Assembly (NCBI RefSeq): GCF_003851545.1
Contig: NZ_BHVX01000001.1
Location: 372,001-436,000, forward strand
Reading direction: 5' to 3'
Source of the DNA: Ralstonia sp. SET104
Lineage (GTDB): Bacteria; Pseudomonadota; Gammaproteobacteria; Burkholderiales; Burkholderiaceae
Length of the DNA stretch: 64,000 nucleotides
In this document: positions 1 to 8,180 of the stretch, one piece after another
How the letters are laid out: each line of letters opens with the position of its first letter
Numbering within the stretch: position 1 is the stretch's first letter
Made by a program: the position numbers and the translations under genes
Notes under the pieces: model-generated
The model's input: only the letters and a program-made list of their open reading frames with translations
Told to the model about the DNA's origin: nothing
Database searches by the model: none

Positions 1-159
1 CCCGCTTTCCCGACTGCGACTTTCCCGGGCTGCCAGCCATGCCGTTTTTTTTTCAGAACGCTGCGACCCCGTCTGCACAGTTGCGGCGCCCGTCGCCTCC
101 GGTTCTGACCCGCTGTCGCACTCTGCCTGCTGTACCCAAATCCCGCCCCAACGAACGTC

Positions 160-624
160 ATGCCAAACTCGACCGACCTGCCCGATTTGCATAGAGCCGG
201 GCTCAAAGCCACGTCGCCGCGCGTCAGGATCCTGGAAATCCTCGCTGCTGGCACAGACCACGGCCGCCATCTGAGCGCTGAAGGTGTATATCGCCAGTTG
301 CTGACGGCGGAACTCGACATCGGCATCTCGACGGTCTACCGCGTGCTCAATCAGTTGGTGGATGCCGGCGTGCTGCTGCGTCATACGTTTGAGGCCGGCC
401 ACGCGGTGTATGAGCTGAACGAGGGCGCGCATCACGATCACCTGATCTGCCTGTCGTGCGGCCGTGTGGAAGAGTTTCACGACGACGCCATTGAGTCGCG
501 GCAGGAGCGTGTGGCCAACGAGCGCGGCTTTGTGCTGCGCGATCACGCGCTGGCGCTCTACGGCGTGTGCCCGGCATGCCAAGCGGGAGCGGGTGTGTCC
601 GGCACGGTTGGATTGAACGCGTGA
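160..624 (+). CDS. Fur-family iron/metal-responsive repressor (second Fur-type paralogue)
   Basis: A 154-residue Fur-family protein, predicted to be a dimeric cytoplasmic DNA-binding repressor that uses ferrous iron or another divalent metal as corepressor. The N-terminal winged helix contains the typical STVYRVL recognition region near residues 57-63. The C-terminal metal domain has HHDH at 91-94 and two CxxC pairs, C97/C100 and C137/C140, which are the usual structural zinc and regulatory ligands. It lies next to the feo operon, which starts on the opposite strand at 3930 behind a Fur-like site, so control of iron uptake is plausible. The sequence differs from the canonical Burkholderiaceae Fur as I recall it, so a paralogue (Fur2, or a Zur/PerR-like sensor) cannot be excluded. 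Family certain, metal not. Confidence 0.9.
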   Translation: MPNSTDLPDLHRAGLKATSPRVRILEILAAGTDHGRHLSAEGVYRQLLTAELDIGISTVYRVLNQLVDAGVLLRHTFEAGHAVYELNEGAHHDHLICLSCGRVEEFHDDAIESRQERVANERGFVLRDHALALYGVCPACQAGAGVSGTVGLNA

Positions 625-720
625 TGTGATCCGGTAACTTGCTGAAACAGTATCGGCGGAATCATGGCGAAACTCACCGCGCGCTCTGGGTTCCAACTCC
701 CTGTTATCCAGGAGATGCCG

Positions 721-972
721 ATGCAACGCCGTCTGAAGTCCGAAGATGAACTCAAGACCTTGCTGGCCCGCTGCGTCCAGCAACATCCGGAATGCGCACA
801 GTGCGAACTGCGCGCGATGTGCATTCACCGCCCCGACCACACCGGCTGCAATTGGAGCGCCGAGTTTGATTTTCCGGACGACGACGATGCCGCCGCCATT
901 CGCGGCCTGTCGGTCGCCAAACGTCTGCTGACGCGCGCACGCACGCAGTACAACGTGGTGCCGGCGCAGTAA
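721..972 (+). CDS. Small Cys-rich protein of unknown function
   Basis: An 83-residue protein I do not recognise. The start at 721 is preferred because AGGAG (710-714) lies 6 nt upstream; an in-frame ATG at 664 would add 19 residues without a good ribosome site. The N-terminal half carries five cysteines (C18, C25, C28, C34, C43) with several histidines nearby, a spacing that could hold zinc or an iron-sulphur cluster. The C-terminal half has an acidic DDDD run. It follows the Fur-type gene by about 100 bp on the same strand and may be cotranscribed. A link with metal homeostasis is inference only. Confidence 0.6.
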   Translation: MQRRLKSEDELKTLLARCVQQHPECAQCELRAMCIHRPDHTGCNWSAEFDFPDDDDAAAIRGLSVAKRLLTRARTQYNVVPAQ

Positions 973-981
973 CCGCGCTGC

Positions 982-1287
982 TTACCCTTTTGCCTGACGC
1001 GAAATACGCTCAAGCAGCGCGCGAGCGCTTTCACCGTGCCCCTGCTGTGCCAGCAGACGCGCATTCAGCACGAGATTTTCGAGGACCAGTTTGGCGATGC
1101 TCGCCGTGAGGGAAGCGATCACCTCGTCCGGGCTGAAGTGGGCCTCTTCCATTTGCGACAGCTGGCGCGATACCAGCTTGCAGACCAGGCCGCGCAGCAT
1201 CTGCTCATCGAAGGGCAGGTTAGCGAAATCTACCGGGTCTTCCTTCTCGACTTCCGCAATCAACTGGACCAGCAATTCTTCGGTCAT
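982..1287 (-). CDS. Conserved-looking small helical protein of unknown function
   Basis: A 101-residue acidic protein that looks all-helical, with no signal peptide, membrane segment or catalytic motif that I can name. It is convergent with the preceding Cys-rich gene (10 bp between stops) and is transcribed in the same direction as the feo operon, from which a terminator-like hairpin at 1336-1367 separates it. Codon use and the lack of competing ORFs with recognisable domains favour a real gene. Function not assigned. Confidence 0.55.
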   Translation of the reverse strand: MTEELLVQLIAEVEKEDPVDFANLPFDEQMLRGLVCKLVSRQLSQMEEAHFSPDEVIASLTASIAKLVLENLVLNARLLAQQGHGESARALLERISRQAKG

Positions 1288-1335
1288 GACGCGTCCCCCG
1301 TTCAGGTTTGGACCAGTCTACGCTTGCGTTCGCCA

Positions 1336-1367
1336 AAAATAAAACGGGCCCGCGTGATGCGAGCCCC
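1336..1367 (-). terminator. Rho-independent terminator of the feo operon
   Basis: Read on the minus strand, an 8-bp stem (GGGCTCGC paired with GCGGGCCC, one mismatch, 5-nt loop) is followed by a T-rich tract (GTTTTATTTTT). It lies 27 bp beyond the stop of the last feo gene at 1394 and before the next minus-strand gene. Confidence 0.75.
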
Positions 1368-1393
1368 TTGGTGTTGTGGCGTTGCGTCGGCCG

Positions 1394-1714
1394 CTATTTG
1401 CGGCGCACGAAGCGGATCGGCTGTTCAACCGCCGCGGATGACGACGCTTCACCCGACGCACAGCCACTGCAACCGCTGCCGCATGCGCTGCCCGAAAGCG
1501 GATCGGAATGGCACGACGGCGACTCACCCGGCGTGAGCAGGCGCTGCCCGAAGGTGCGCATCCAGCCCGGCCGCGACGGCCGATCACACCAGCCCGCCAC
1601 ACGTGCCATCGCACGGGCACGCGTGGCTGGCGCATAACGGCTGGTCAGCGACAGCGCGCTCAGTGCTACGACCGTGGCGACAACGCCCGTTTCGACAACG
1701 TGATACACGCTCAT
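1394..1714 (-). CDS. FeoB-associated small Cys-rich membrane protein
   Basis: A 106-residue protein whose ATG overlaps the feoB stop codon by 4 bp (ATGA), so it is translationally coupled to feoB. An N-terminal hydrophobic segment (about residues 9-25) suggests a single membrane anchor. The C-terminal half contains the motif CGSGCSGC, typical of the small Cys-rich proteins encoded with FeoB in many bacteria (FeoB_associated / DUF6587-like families). It occupies the place of FeoC in enteric operons but is not homologous by eye. A probable role is as an accessory subunit of ferrous iron uptake; the cysteines could bind iron or a cluster, which is inference. Confidence 0.75.
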   Translation of the reverse strand: MSVYHVVETGVVATVVALSALSLTSRYAPATRARAMARVAGWCDRPSRPGWMRTFGQRLLTPGESPSCHSDPLSGSACGSGCSGCASGEASSSAAVEQPIRFVRRK

Positions 1715-3576
1715 GTCAGCACCCGTGTGATCTGATAGGTGGCGAAGGCGGCCAGGTAGGCCAGCGCGAAGAGGTAACCGGCGGTGCCCGCCATGACTTT
1801 CCACGAATTGGTTTCGCGGCGGATGGTGGCCAGCGTCGAGATGCACTGCGGCGCGTACACGTACCATGCCAGGAAGGCCAGTGCCGTGGCCAGCGACCAT
1901 TGCTGGGAGATGATCGGCGCCAGTTGTGCTGCCGCATCTTCATTTGCAGCCGACAGCGAATACACCGTCGCCAACGCACCCACGGCCACTTCGCGTGCAG
2001 CCATGCCCGGAACCAGCGCCACGCACATCTGCCACGTAAATCCGATGGGCGCGAACACGACTTCCAGCGCGCGGCCGATGTGGCCGGCAAAGCTGTAGTC
2101 GATGGCCGGCAGGGTGGCGTTTGCCGGCGGCGACGGGAACGTCGACAGGAACCACAGCAGCACCATCATCTTCAGGATGACCGTGCCGATGCGGCGCAGG
2201 AAGATGCGCGCGCGCTCAACCAAGCCGACGATCAGGTTGCGCACGCTGGGCAGGCGGTACGACGGCAGTTCGAGAATGAGCGGGTGCTCGTTGCGATCGC
2301 GCTTGAGGTGCTTGAGCACGTAGGCCACCACCAGCGCCGACACGATGCCGGCCATGTACAGCCCGAACAGCACCAGCCCTTGCAGGTTGAACAGGCCCCA
2401 CACCTGCCGTACTGGAATGAACGCGCCGATCAGCAGCGCATACACCGGCAGCCGCGCAGAACACGTCATCAGTGGTGCTACGAGAATTGTCACCAGCCGG
2501 TCGCGCGGGTCCTGAATCGTGCGCGTTGCCATCACGCCGGGGATCGCGCAGGCAAAGCTCGACAGCAGCGGAATGAACGAGCGCCCCGATAGCCCAGCGC
2601 CTGCCATCAGCCGGTCGAGCAGGAAGGCCGCGCGCGGCAGGTAGCCCGATTCTTCCAGCGAGAGGATGAACAGGAACAGGATCAGAATCTGCGGCAAAAA
2701 CACCAGCACGCTGCCCGTGCCGGCAATGATGCCGTTGACGAGCAGGCTCTTGAGCAGCCCATCGGGCATGACCGTGCTGACCCACACGCCCACGGCTTCC
2801 ACGGCGCCCTGAATGCCGTCCATGAGCGGCTTCGCCCACGAGAACACCGCCTGGAACATGAAGAACATCAGCACAGCCAACAGCGCCAGGCCCAGCACCG
2901 GATGCAGCACAATGCGGTCGAGCCGGTCGTCTAGCTCAGCCGTGCTGCGCGGCATGGTGACGGCGGTGTCGAGCAGCCGTTTCACCTCGATGTGCGGGTC
3001 GGCGTCAGCAGGCAGCCCGACCGGCACAGCCGGCAGTTGCTCTTGATCGATATGCGTGACGAGATCTGCTGCGCCATTGCGCTTGATGGCCACGGTCTGC
3101 ACCACCGGCACGCCCAGCGCGGCTTCCAGCTTGGCGCGGTCGATGCGGATGCCGCGACGCTCGGCGGCGTCCACCATATTGAGTGCAAGCACCATTGGCA
3201 GGCCCAGGCGCTGCAGCTCCAGCACAAAGCGCAGGTGCAGGCGCAGGTTGGTGGCGTCCACCACGCAGATCAGCATGTCGGGGCGCGACTCTCCCCGGAA
3301 CGTGCCCAGGCAGATATCGCGCGTGATAGCTTCGTCGGGGCTGGTGGCGATCAGGCTGTAGGCGCCGGGTAAATCCAGGATCTGCACATGTCGGCCCGAC
3401 GGCGCGGTAAAGCGGCCTTCCTTGCGCTCGACCGTCACGCCCGCATAGTTGGCGACCTTCTGACGACTGCCCGTCAGCAGGTTGAACAGCGCAGTCTTGC
3501 CGCAGTTGGGGTTGCCCACCAAGGCAACACGCAATGCAGGTGAAGAAGTGGAGGAGGAAGAGGCGTGCATCTGCAT
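1711..3576 (-). CDS. feoB: Ferrous iron transporter FeoB
   Basis: A 621-residue inner-membrane GTPase-permease for Fe2+ uptake. The N-terminal G domain shows G1 GNPNCGKT (21-28), G3 DLPG (68-71) and G4 NMVD (133-136), followed by a GDI-like helical region and a C-terminal permease with two Gate domains made of hydrophobic helices. At 621 residues it is shorter than E. coli FeoB (about 773) but within the range of the compact proteobacterial form. It is the middle gene of feoA-feoB-small Cys-rich protein, 45 bp after feoA. Iron-repressed expression is expected from the Fur-like site upstream of feoA. Confidence 0.96.
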   Translation of the reverse strand: MQMHASSSSTSSPALRVALVGNPNCGKTALFNLLTGSRQKVANYAGVTVERKEGRFTAPSGRHVQILDLPGAYSLIATSPDEAITRDICLGTFRGESRPDMLICVVDATNLRLHLRFVLELQRLGLPMVLALNMVDAAERRGIRIDRAKLEAALGVPVVQTVAIKRNGAADLVTHIDQEQLPAVPVGLPADADPHIEVKRLLDTAVTMPRSTAELDDRLDRIVLHPVLGLALLAVLMFFMFQAVFSWAKPLMDGIQGAVEAVGVWVSTVMPDGLLKSLLVNGIIAGTGSVLVFLPQILILFLFILSLEESGYLPRAAFLLDRLMAGAGLSGRSFIPLLSSFACAIPGVMATRTIQDPRDRLVTILVAPLMTCSARLPVYALLIGAFIPVRQVWGLFNLQGLVLFGLYMAGIVSALVVAYVLKHLKRDRNEHPLILELPSYRLPSVRNLIVGLVERARIFLRRIGTVILKMMVLLWFLSTFPSPPANATLPAIDYSFAGHIGRALEVVFAPIGFTWQMCVALVPGMAAREVAVGALATVYSLSAANEDAAAQLAPIISQQWSLATALAFLAWYVYAPQCISTLATIRRETNSWKVMAGTAGYLFALAYLAAFATYQITRVLT

Positions 3577-3621
3577 GAAGCCGGATAAGCGGAGCCGTAA
3601 AGCGGCGGCAATGAGAGGCGG

Positions 3622-3930
3622 CTACGCCGCCTCGCGTACCTTGGCGGGCGGGGGCGTCTCAATGGCGGCGACGGCCGCAGTGGGCTGCGTGGCCGCCTCG
3701 GCGCGCAAGCGTATGCGTGCGGCCTCCTGGCGGCGTAATGCAAAGCGGGTAAAGCCCACCTGCACGACCAGTGGGTCACCGCCAAATGGGCCGACGGCCA
3801 CCACGCGCACCTCTTCGCCCGTCACGAACCCGAGTTCGCGCAGGCGTTGGCTGATGGGATCGGCAGGTTCACGGTCTTCAACGTGATCCACCACTGCCGT
3901 CGCCCGGCGGGAAAGCTCGGAAAGCCGCAT
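3622..3930 (-). CDS. feoA: Ferrous iron transport accessory protein FeoA
   Basis: A 102-residue FeoA-domain (SH3-like) protein. The family core is visible in the LRELGFVTGEEVRVV segment and the GDPLVVQVGFTRFALRRQEA strand region. The C-terminal 25 residues (Ala/Pro-rich) extend beyond the usual domain of about 75 residues. FeoA is thought to interact with FeoB at the cytoplasmic membrane to permit Fe2+ transport. It is the first gene of the feo operon and has a Fur-box-like sequence 45 bp upstream of its start. Confidence 0.92.
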   Translation of the reverse strand: MRLSELSRRATAVVDHVEDREPADPISQRLRELGFVTGEEVRVVAVGPFGGDPLVVQVGFTRFALRRQEAARIRLRAEAATQPTAAVAAIETPPPAKVREAA

Positions 3931-3974
3931 CGTGCGTGATCGTTAACGTAACGTGGTAGGGCAAGTAGGCTAAA

Positions 3975-3989
3975 TGCGAATCGTTTTCA
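3975..3989. promoter_or_regulatory. Candidate Fur box upstream of feoA
   Basis: TGCGAATCGTTTTCA (reverse complement TGAAAACGATTCGCA) matches the 7-1-7 Fur consensus TGATAATGATTATCA at 11 of 15 positions. It lies in AT-rich DNA 45 bp upstream of the feoA ATG. This fits repression of the feo operon by Fur or by the Fur-type regulator at 160. Confidence 0.6.
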
Positions 3990-4139
3990 TTATATCGCAA
4001 CATCACCTTGGGAGGGCTGCGGCACTTGGTCGCCAGGATGGTTATTTCGGAAGGGAGGGTTGTTACGGAGGCGGGCGTTGTGCAGAAGGCACACGCGAGA
4101 GGGCATGACGGCCAAAACCGCTGCCGATGCAGGGTCTTT

Positions 4140-4265
4140 CCTAAATTACCCTATCCTGGGTATTGGCCTGAACGGGGACCATTGCCTATGCTTCTACTGC
4201 GCTGAACTTCCCCGTTCAAAGCGTATTCTTAAGCCACCGGATACCGCTATCCGGTGGTTTTTTCT
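4140..4265 (+). ncRNA. Candidate small RNA with two strong hairpins
   Basis: The long gap between feoA and the GGDEF/EAL gene has no convincing ORF, but it holds a compact plus-strand RNA-like module. A perfect 10-bp inverted repeat TGAACGGGGA (4169-4178) / TCCCCGTTCA (4209-4218) encloses a 30-nt loop. A textbook terminator follows at 4234-4264. An AT-rich stretch at 4141-4157 could be the -10 region, without a clear -35. The terminator has no upstream protein gene on the plus strand to serve. I cannot match it to a named RNA family. The exact 5' end is a guess. Confidence 0.5.
4234..4264 (+). terminator. Strong rho-independent terminator
   Basis: A perfect 10-bp stem, CCACCGGATA (4234-4243) with TATCCGGTGG (4248-4257), 4-nt loop CCGC, then seven T residues. 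It ends the candidate small RNA and insulates the downstream GGDEF/EAL gene. Confidence 0.85.
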
Positions 4266-4511
4266 ATGGGCGCCCGCCGATTGAGGTGACCCCGCACCAG
4301 AGGATGCCGACACGGTGACGGCGAGCCTGTCTTGCCGTCGATGAGTACAGCGGCACAGAACGTGTGCCACCACGCACACGCTGCTCGCGAACGACCCCGC
4401 CGTGCCGCCTGCCGCGCCGATTTGCAGCCAACTCGCCTATAGACTATCCACAAGTTGCGTGCGATAGGAATTGCAAGCAAAATGCTTGCGCACTGCGTCA
4501 GCCGTTATCCT

Positions 4512-4570
4512 GCACGATGCTGCAACTGCATCGTGCGCCGAGGGGAGGGGCCTTGAGCCGCGCATCGTGC
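4512..4570. repeat. Three copies of GCATCGTGC upstream of the GGDEF/EAL gene
   Basis: GCACGATGC (4512-4520) and GCATCGTGC (4528-4536) form a perfect 9-bp inverted repeat with a 7-nt spacer. A third copy, GCATCGTGC, lies at 4562-4570, 50 bp before the GTG start at 4620. This is a plausible operator array for the downstream gene; the regulator is unknown. The rest of 4266-4511 shows nothing I can assign. Confidence 0.45.
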
Positions 4571-4619
4571 GAACGCAGAGTGCATCCGCTCTCCATATAA
4601 GGCTCTACCGGTCATTCAA

Positions 4620-7600
4620 GTGCCGAAGCACGCTTTCTTTCCCACCACGCTGCGCGGCCGCTTGCTCGCTCTGGCCGCGGTGGCCGCCTTGCCGGCCATC
4701 GTCGTGGCGATTGCCGGTGTGGCGCTTTACCGTGACCGGCTCAATGATCACCTTGCCCAGCACCTGACGCACGAGACCGAGGCTGCCGCCGCGCGCATCG
4801 GCATGGTGCTCTCCAACGCCAATACGCTGCTCTCCGTGCTGCTGGCCGATGACTCGGCCCTGCGGATAGACGAGCAGGAGTGCAGCCGCTTTGTCAGCCG
4901 CGTTTCCCACGACCAAAGTGACCTTGCAGGGCTGGGCCTGATCGATGTGCACAGCAAGGTCGTCTGCACGCCAGATACGGCCGGGCTTGGCATCACGCTG
5001 TCGGATCGCCAGTACGTTCGCGACGTCCTTGCGAGCGGCAAGCCGTCGCTCTCGACGTTTTCGACGGGCCGCGTCTCTCATGAAGCCGTACTCATTTCCG
5101 GCCGGCCAATGGTGGGCGGCGATGGGACCATCCATGGCGTGGCGTACGCAGCCGTACGACAAAGTGCGCTGATTGCGGCGGCGATGGACGGTATGCCGGA
5201 TGCGCCCGTCTATCTTGTGGATGCGGCAGGCAACGTGTTGTCGACGCGCGGCGCTTTGGCCCCCGCGCAAGTGCCGGCTGTTGTGCGCGGGCCGCTGCTG
5301 GCCACGGCCGGGCAGCAACCGGGCGAACCCGTGCTGGTGGACGATACCGACGGCGTGCGCCGCGCCTACGCCGCCATGGTGGTGCCGCATGCCGCCGGGG
5401 GGCGCCTGCGCATCGTGCGCGGGGTGGACGCAACCGACATCGTTCGCCAGCAGCGCAACATGACGCTGGCTGGCGGCGGCGCCATCCTGATGATGGTCGT
5501 GATGTTGCTGGCGTTGATCCAGATGGCACTGCGGCGGATGGTCATGCCGCGCATCGACGCGCTGGTGGATGCGGCACGTCATTACGCAACAGGTGATTTT
5601 TCTGCCCGTGTGGCAGAGCACGGTATCTTGCGCGATGAGCTCTCTCTGCTTGAGCGCACCTTCAATGAAATGCGCGCCGCCATCCAGCGCCACGATGCCA
5701 CCGTCCACCGGCTGACCGAACGCTTCCAGCGCGTGGCGCGCGCCACCAACGACTGGATCTTCGACTGGGATATCGCCACAGGCGAGTCATGGGCCAACGC
5801 CAGCCTGCACCGGTTGCTTGGCAGTGATGTGCTGCTGGGCCAAGGCGACGACGACGGTGTATCACGCACACTGACCTTCCATCAGTTTGTGCACCCGGAT
5901 GACGCGGATGCCTTTGGCCAAGAGCTGCGTGCCGTGCTGACTTCGGATCGCGACAGTTGGCAGCACGTCTGCCGCGTGATCGATGCCAACCGCGCCACGC
6001 GCACGGTGGAAATTCGCGCGAGCCTTTATCGCGATCAGGATGGCCGTGCCGTGCGCATGGTCGGCGGGGTGACCGATATCTCACAGCGCTCGGCCATTGA
6101 GCAGGAACTGCGTAGCAGCGAAGCGAACCTTCGCGTGGCGGAACAGATTGCGCTGTTGGGCAGTTGGCGCTGGGATGTGCTGCGCGATTCGACTACCTGG
6201 TCGTCGGGCATGTACGTGCTGACTGGCATGCCGATCGGTGCGCCGCCTGCCTTTGCTCAGCAGGCGCAGTTCTTTACCACCGACAGCTACAACCGCCTGC
6301 GCGAAGCCGCCAGCCGCGCCGTGACCGAAGGCGAGCCCTACTCGCTGGACCTGGAGATGATCCGTCTCGACGGCGAGCACCGCTGGGTGCTCTCGCGCGG
6401 CAACATCGAGCGCAATGACCACGACGAGGTCGTCGCTCTGTTCGGCACCATGCAGGACATCACCGAGCGGCGCGAATCCGACGAGCAACTGCGGTTGCTG
6501 CGGCGCGTAGTTGAATCGGTGCCGTCGGGCATCACGGTGGCCGACGCGCAGCAGCCCGATTTTCCGGTGGTGTACGTGAATCCTGGCTTCGAGCGCATGA
6601 CGGGGTATCGCGCTGAAGAAGTGCTGGGCCGCAACGCCCGCTTCCTGCACTCGTCCGAGCCGGGGCAGCCGGCGCTCAACGAGGTGCGCGCCGCCCTGCG
6701 TGACGAGAGTGAGATCCGCGTGCTGCTGCGCAACTTCCACAAGGACGGTCACGCGTTTTTGAACAACTTCCTGCTCTCGCCCGTGCGCGATGCCAAAGGT
6801 GCGGTCACGCACTACGTCGGCATTCAGGACGACGTGACCGAGCAGGAGATGACGCGCACGCGCCTGGCGCAGCATGCCACCATCGATTCGCTCACAGGCT
6901 TGCCCAACCGCACGCTGCTGGCCGACCGCGTGCAGCAGTCGGTTGAGATGGCCGCGCGCCAGCGTATCCGCTTCTATGTGGCGCTGGTCAACATTGACCG
7001 CTTCAAGGTGGTCAACGACAGCCTTGGCCACTTGTTGGGCGACGAGGTGCTGCGCCGTGTGGCCGAGCGCCTGCGTGATGCGGCCGATACGGTGGACACG
7101 GTGGCGCGCTTTGGCGGCGACGTGTTTGCGCTGGTAATCTCGCACGCCGGTTCGCACGGTGTCGATTTCGGTTTTGACCTCTTCGCCGAGCCAGTGCGCG
7201 TGGAAGGGCACGAGGTGTTTGTGACGGCGAGCATTGGCGTGGCCGAATACCCGGCACACGGCGCGGACGCTGATACGCTCATTCGCCATGCTGAAATGGC
7301 GATGTACTACGCCAAGCAGAATGGCCGCAATCGGCTCGAATTTTTTGCGCCGGAGATGGACATCGGCGTGTCGTATCGCCTGAACCTGGAACATCAGATT
7401 CGGGCTGCGCTGGAGCAGGGCCAGTTCCGCTTGCTCTATCAGCCGCAGATCGATACCAAGACGGGCCGCGTGTGCGGGCTGGAAGCGTTGATCCGATGGA
7501 TTCACCCGACGCGTGGGCTGCTGCCGCCGGCAGCGTTCATTCCGGTGGCCGAAGAAAGCGGGCTGATTGTCGAGATCGGCAATTGGGTGTTGACTGAAGC

Positions 7601-8159
7601 TGCGCAGCAGCGCGCCGAATGGCACAAACGCGGCCTGGCGGATGATCTGACGCTCGCGGTGAACGTTTCGCCATTGCAGTTCAAGCGCGGCACTGTGCTG
7701 CCGACGTTGCTCAAGCTGCAGCGCCAATACGGCCTGAGTTCGGGTTTTCTGGAATTGGAAGTGACCGAATCGATGCTGATGGAAGGCACCGAGCGCACCA
7801 TTGAAGACCTCACTGCCATTCGTCAGCTCGGTGTGCGCATTGCCATCGACGATTTCGGCACGGGTTATTCGAGCCTGGCGTATCTGAAACGCTTGCCGAT
7901 CGACCTCATCAAGATCGATCGCGCGTTCGTTAAGGATATTGACCGCGACTCCAACGACGCGGTCATCTGCACGACGGTCGTGGCACTCGCGCACAACCTG
8001 GGCGTGAAAGTGTGTGCCGAAGGTGTGGAAGATGCCGCGCAGTCTGCCTTCCTGGTCACGCACCAATGCGACGTGCTGCAGGGCTACTACTTTAGCGAGC
8101 CGCTGTTGCCCGATGCGGTGACGGCACTGCTGGAACGCGACACGCGTTTCACACTGTAA
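4620..8159 (+). CDS. Membrane sensor with Cache-like, HAMP, three PAS, degenerate GGDEF and EAL domains
   Basis: A 1179-residue protein predicted to control cyclic-di-GMP from the inner membrane; the GTG start at 4620 is tentative. Order: TM1 (about 13-35), periplasmic Cache-type sensor (about 40-275), TM2 (about 283-303), HAMP (about 305-360), PAS1 (365-495), PAS2 (500-620), LOV-like PAS3 (630-745), GGDEF (about 755-920), EAL (about 930-1175). The GGDEF signature reads GGDVF (832-836), losing the Glu needed by most diguanylate cyclases. The EAL domain looks complete: EAL at 955-957, NVS, an LEVTES segment, DDFGTGYSS and a CAEGVE segment. I therefore predict a c-di-GMP phosphodiesterase with a regulatory GGDEF domain. 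PAS3 resembles LOV domains but has Ala673 in GRNARFLH where photoactive LOVs have Cys. Confidence 0.9.
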   Translation: MPKHAFFPTTLRGRLLALAAVAALPAIVVAIAGVALYRDRLNDHLAQHLTHETEAAAARIGMVLSNANTLLSVLLADDSALRIDEQECSRFVSRVSHDQSDLAGLGLIDVHSKVVCTPDTAGLGITLSDRQYVRDVLASGKPSLSTFSTGRVSHEAVLISGRPMVGGDGTIHGVAYAAVRQSALIAAAMDGMPDAPVYLVDAAGNVLSTRGALAPAQVPAVVRGPLLATAGQQPGEPVLVDDTDGVRRAYAAMVVPHAAGGRLRIVRGVDATDIVRQQRNMTLAGGGAILMMVVMLLALIQMALRRMVMPRIDALVDAARHYATGDFSARVAEHGILRDELSLLERTFNEMRAAIQRHDATVHRLTERFQRVARATNDWIFDWDIATGESWANASLHRLLGSDVLLGQGDDDGVSRTLTFHQFVHPDDADAFGQELRAVLTSDRDSWQHVCRVIDANRATRTVEIRASLYRDQDGRAVRMVGGVTDISQRSAIEQELRSSEANLRVAEQIALLGSWRWDVLRDSTTWSSGMYVLTGMPIGAPPAFAQQAQFFTTDSYNRLREAASRAVTEGEPYSLDLEMIRLDGEHRWVLSRGNIERNDHDEVVALFGTMQDITERRESDEQLRLLRRVVESVPSGITVADAQQPDFPVVYVNPGFERMTGYRAEEVLGRNARFLHSSEPGQPALNEVRAALRDESEIRVLLRNFHKDGHAFLNNFLLSPVRDAKGAVTHYVGIQDDVTEQEMTRTRLAQHATIDSLTGLPNRTLLADRVQQSVEMAARQRIRFYVALVNIDRFKVVNDSLGHLLGDEVLRRVAERLRDAADTVDTVARFGGDVFALVISHAGSHGVDFGFDLFAEPVRVEGHEVFVTASIGVAEYPAHGADADTLIRHAEMAMYYAKQNGRNRLEFFAPEMDIGVSYRLNLEHQIRAALEQGQFRLLYQPQIDTKTGRVCGLEALIRWIHPTRGLLPPAAFIPVAEESGLIVEIGNWVLTEAAQQRAEWHKRGLADDLTLAVNVSPLQFKRGTVLPTLLKLQRQYGLSSGFLELEVTESMLMEGTERTIEDLTAIRQLGVRIAIDDFGTGYSSLAYLKRLPIDLIKIDRAFVKDIDRDSNDAVICTTVVALAHNLGVKVCAEGVEDAAQSAFLVTHQCDVLQGYYFSEPLLPDAVTALLERDTRFTL

Positions 8160-8180
8160 CGCGCTGCTGTCACGGCTGCG

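Noticed and set aside
28-53. GGCT-GCC-AGCC followed by nine T residues near the window start, possible terminator
   Set aside because: The stem is only 4 bp and is separated from the T-run; upstream gene not visible.
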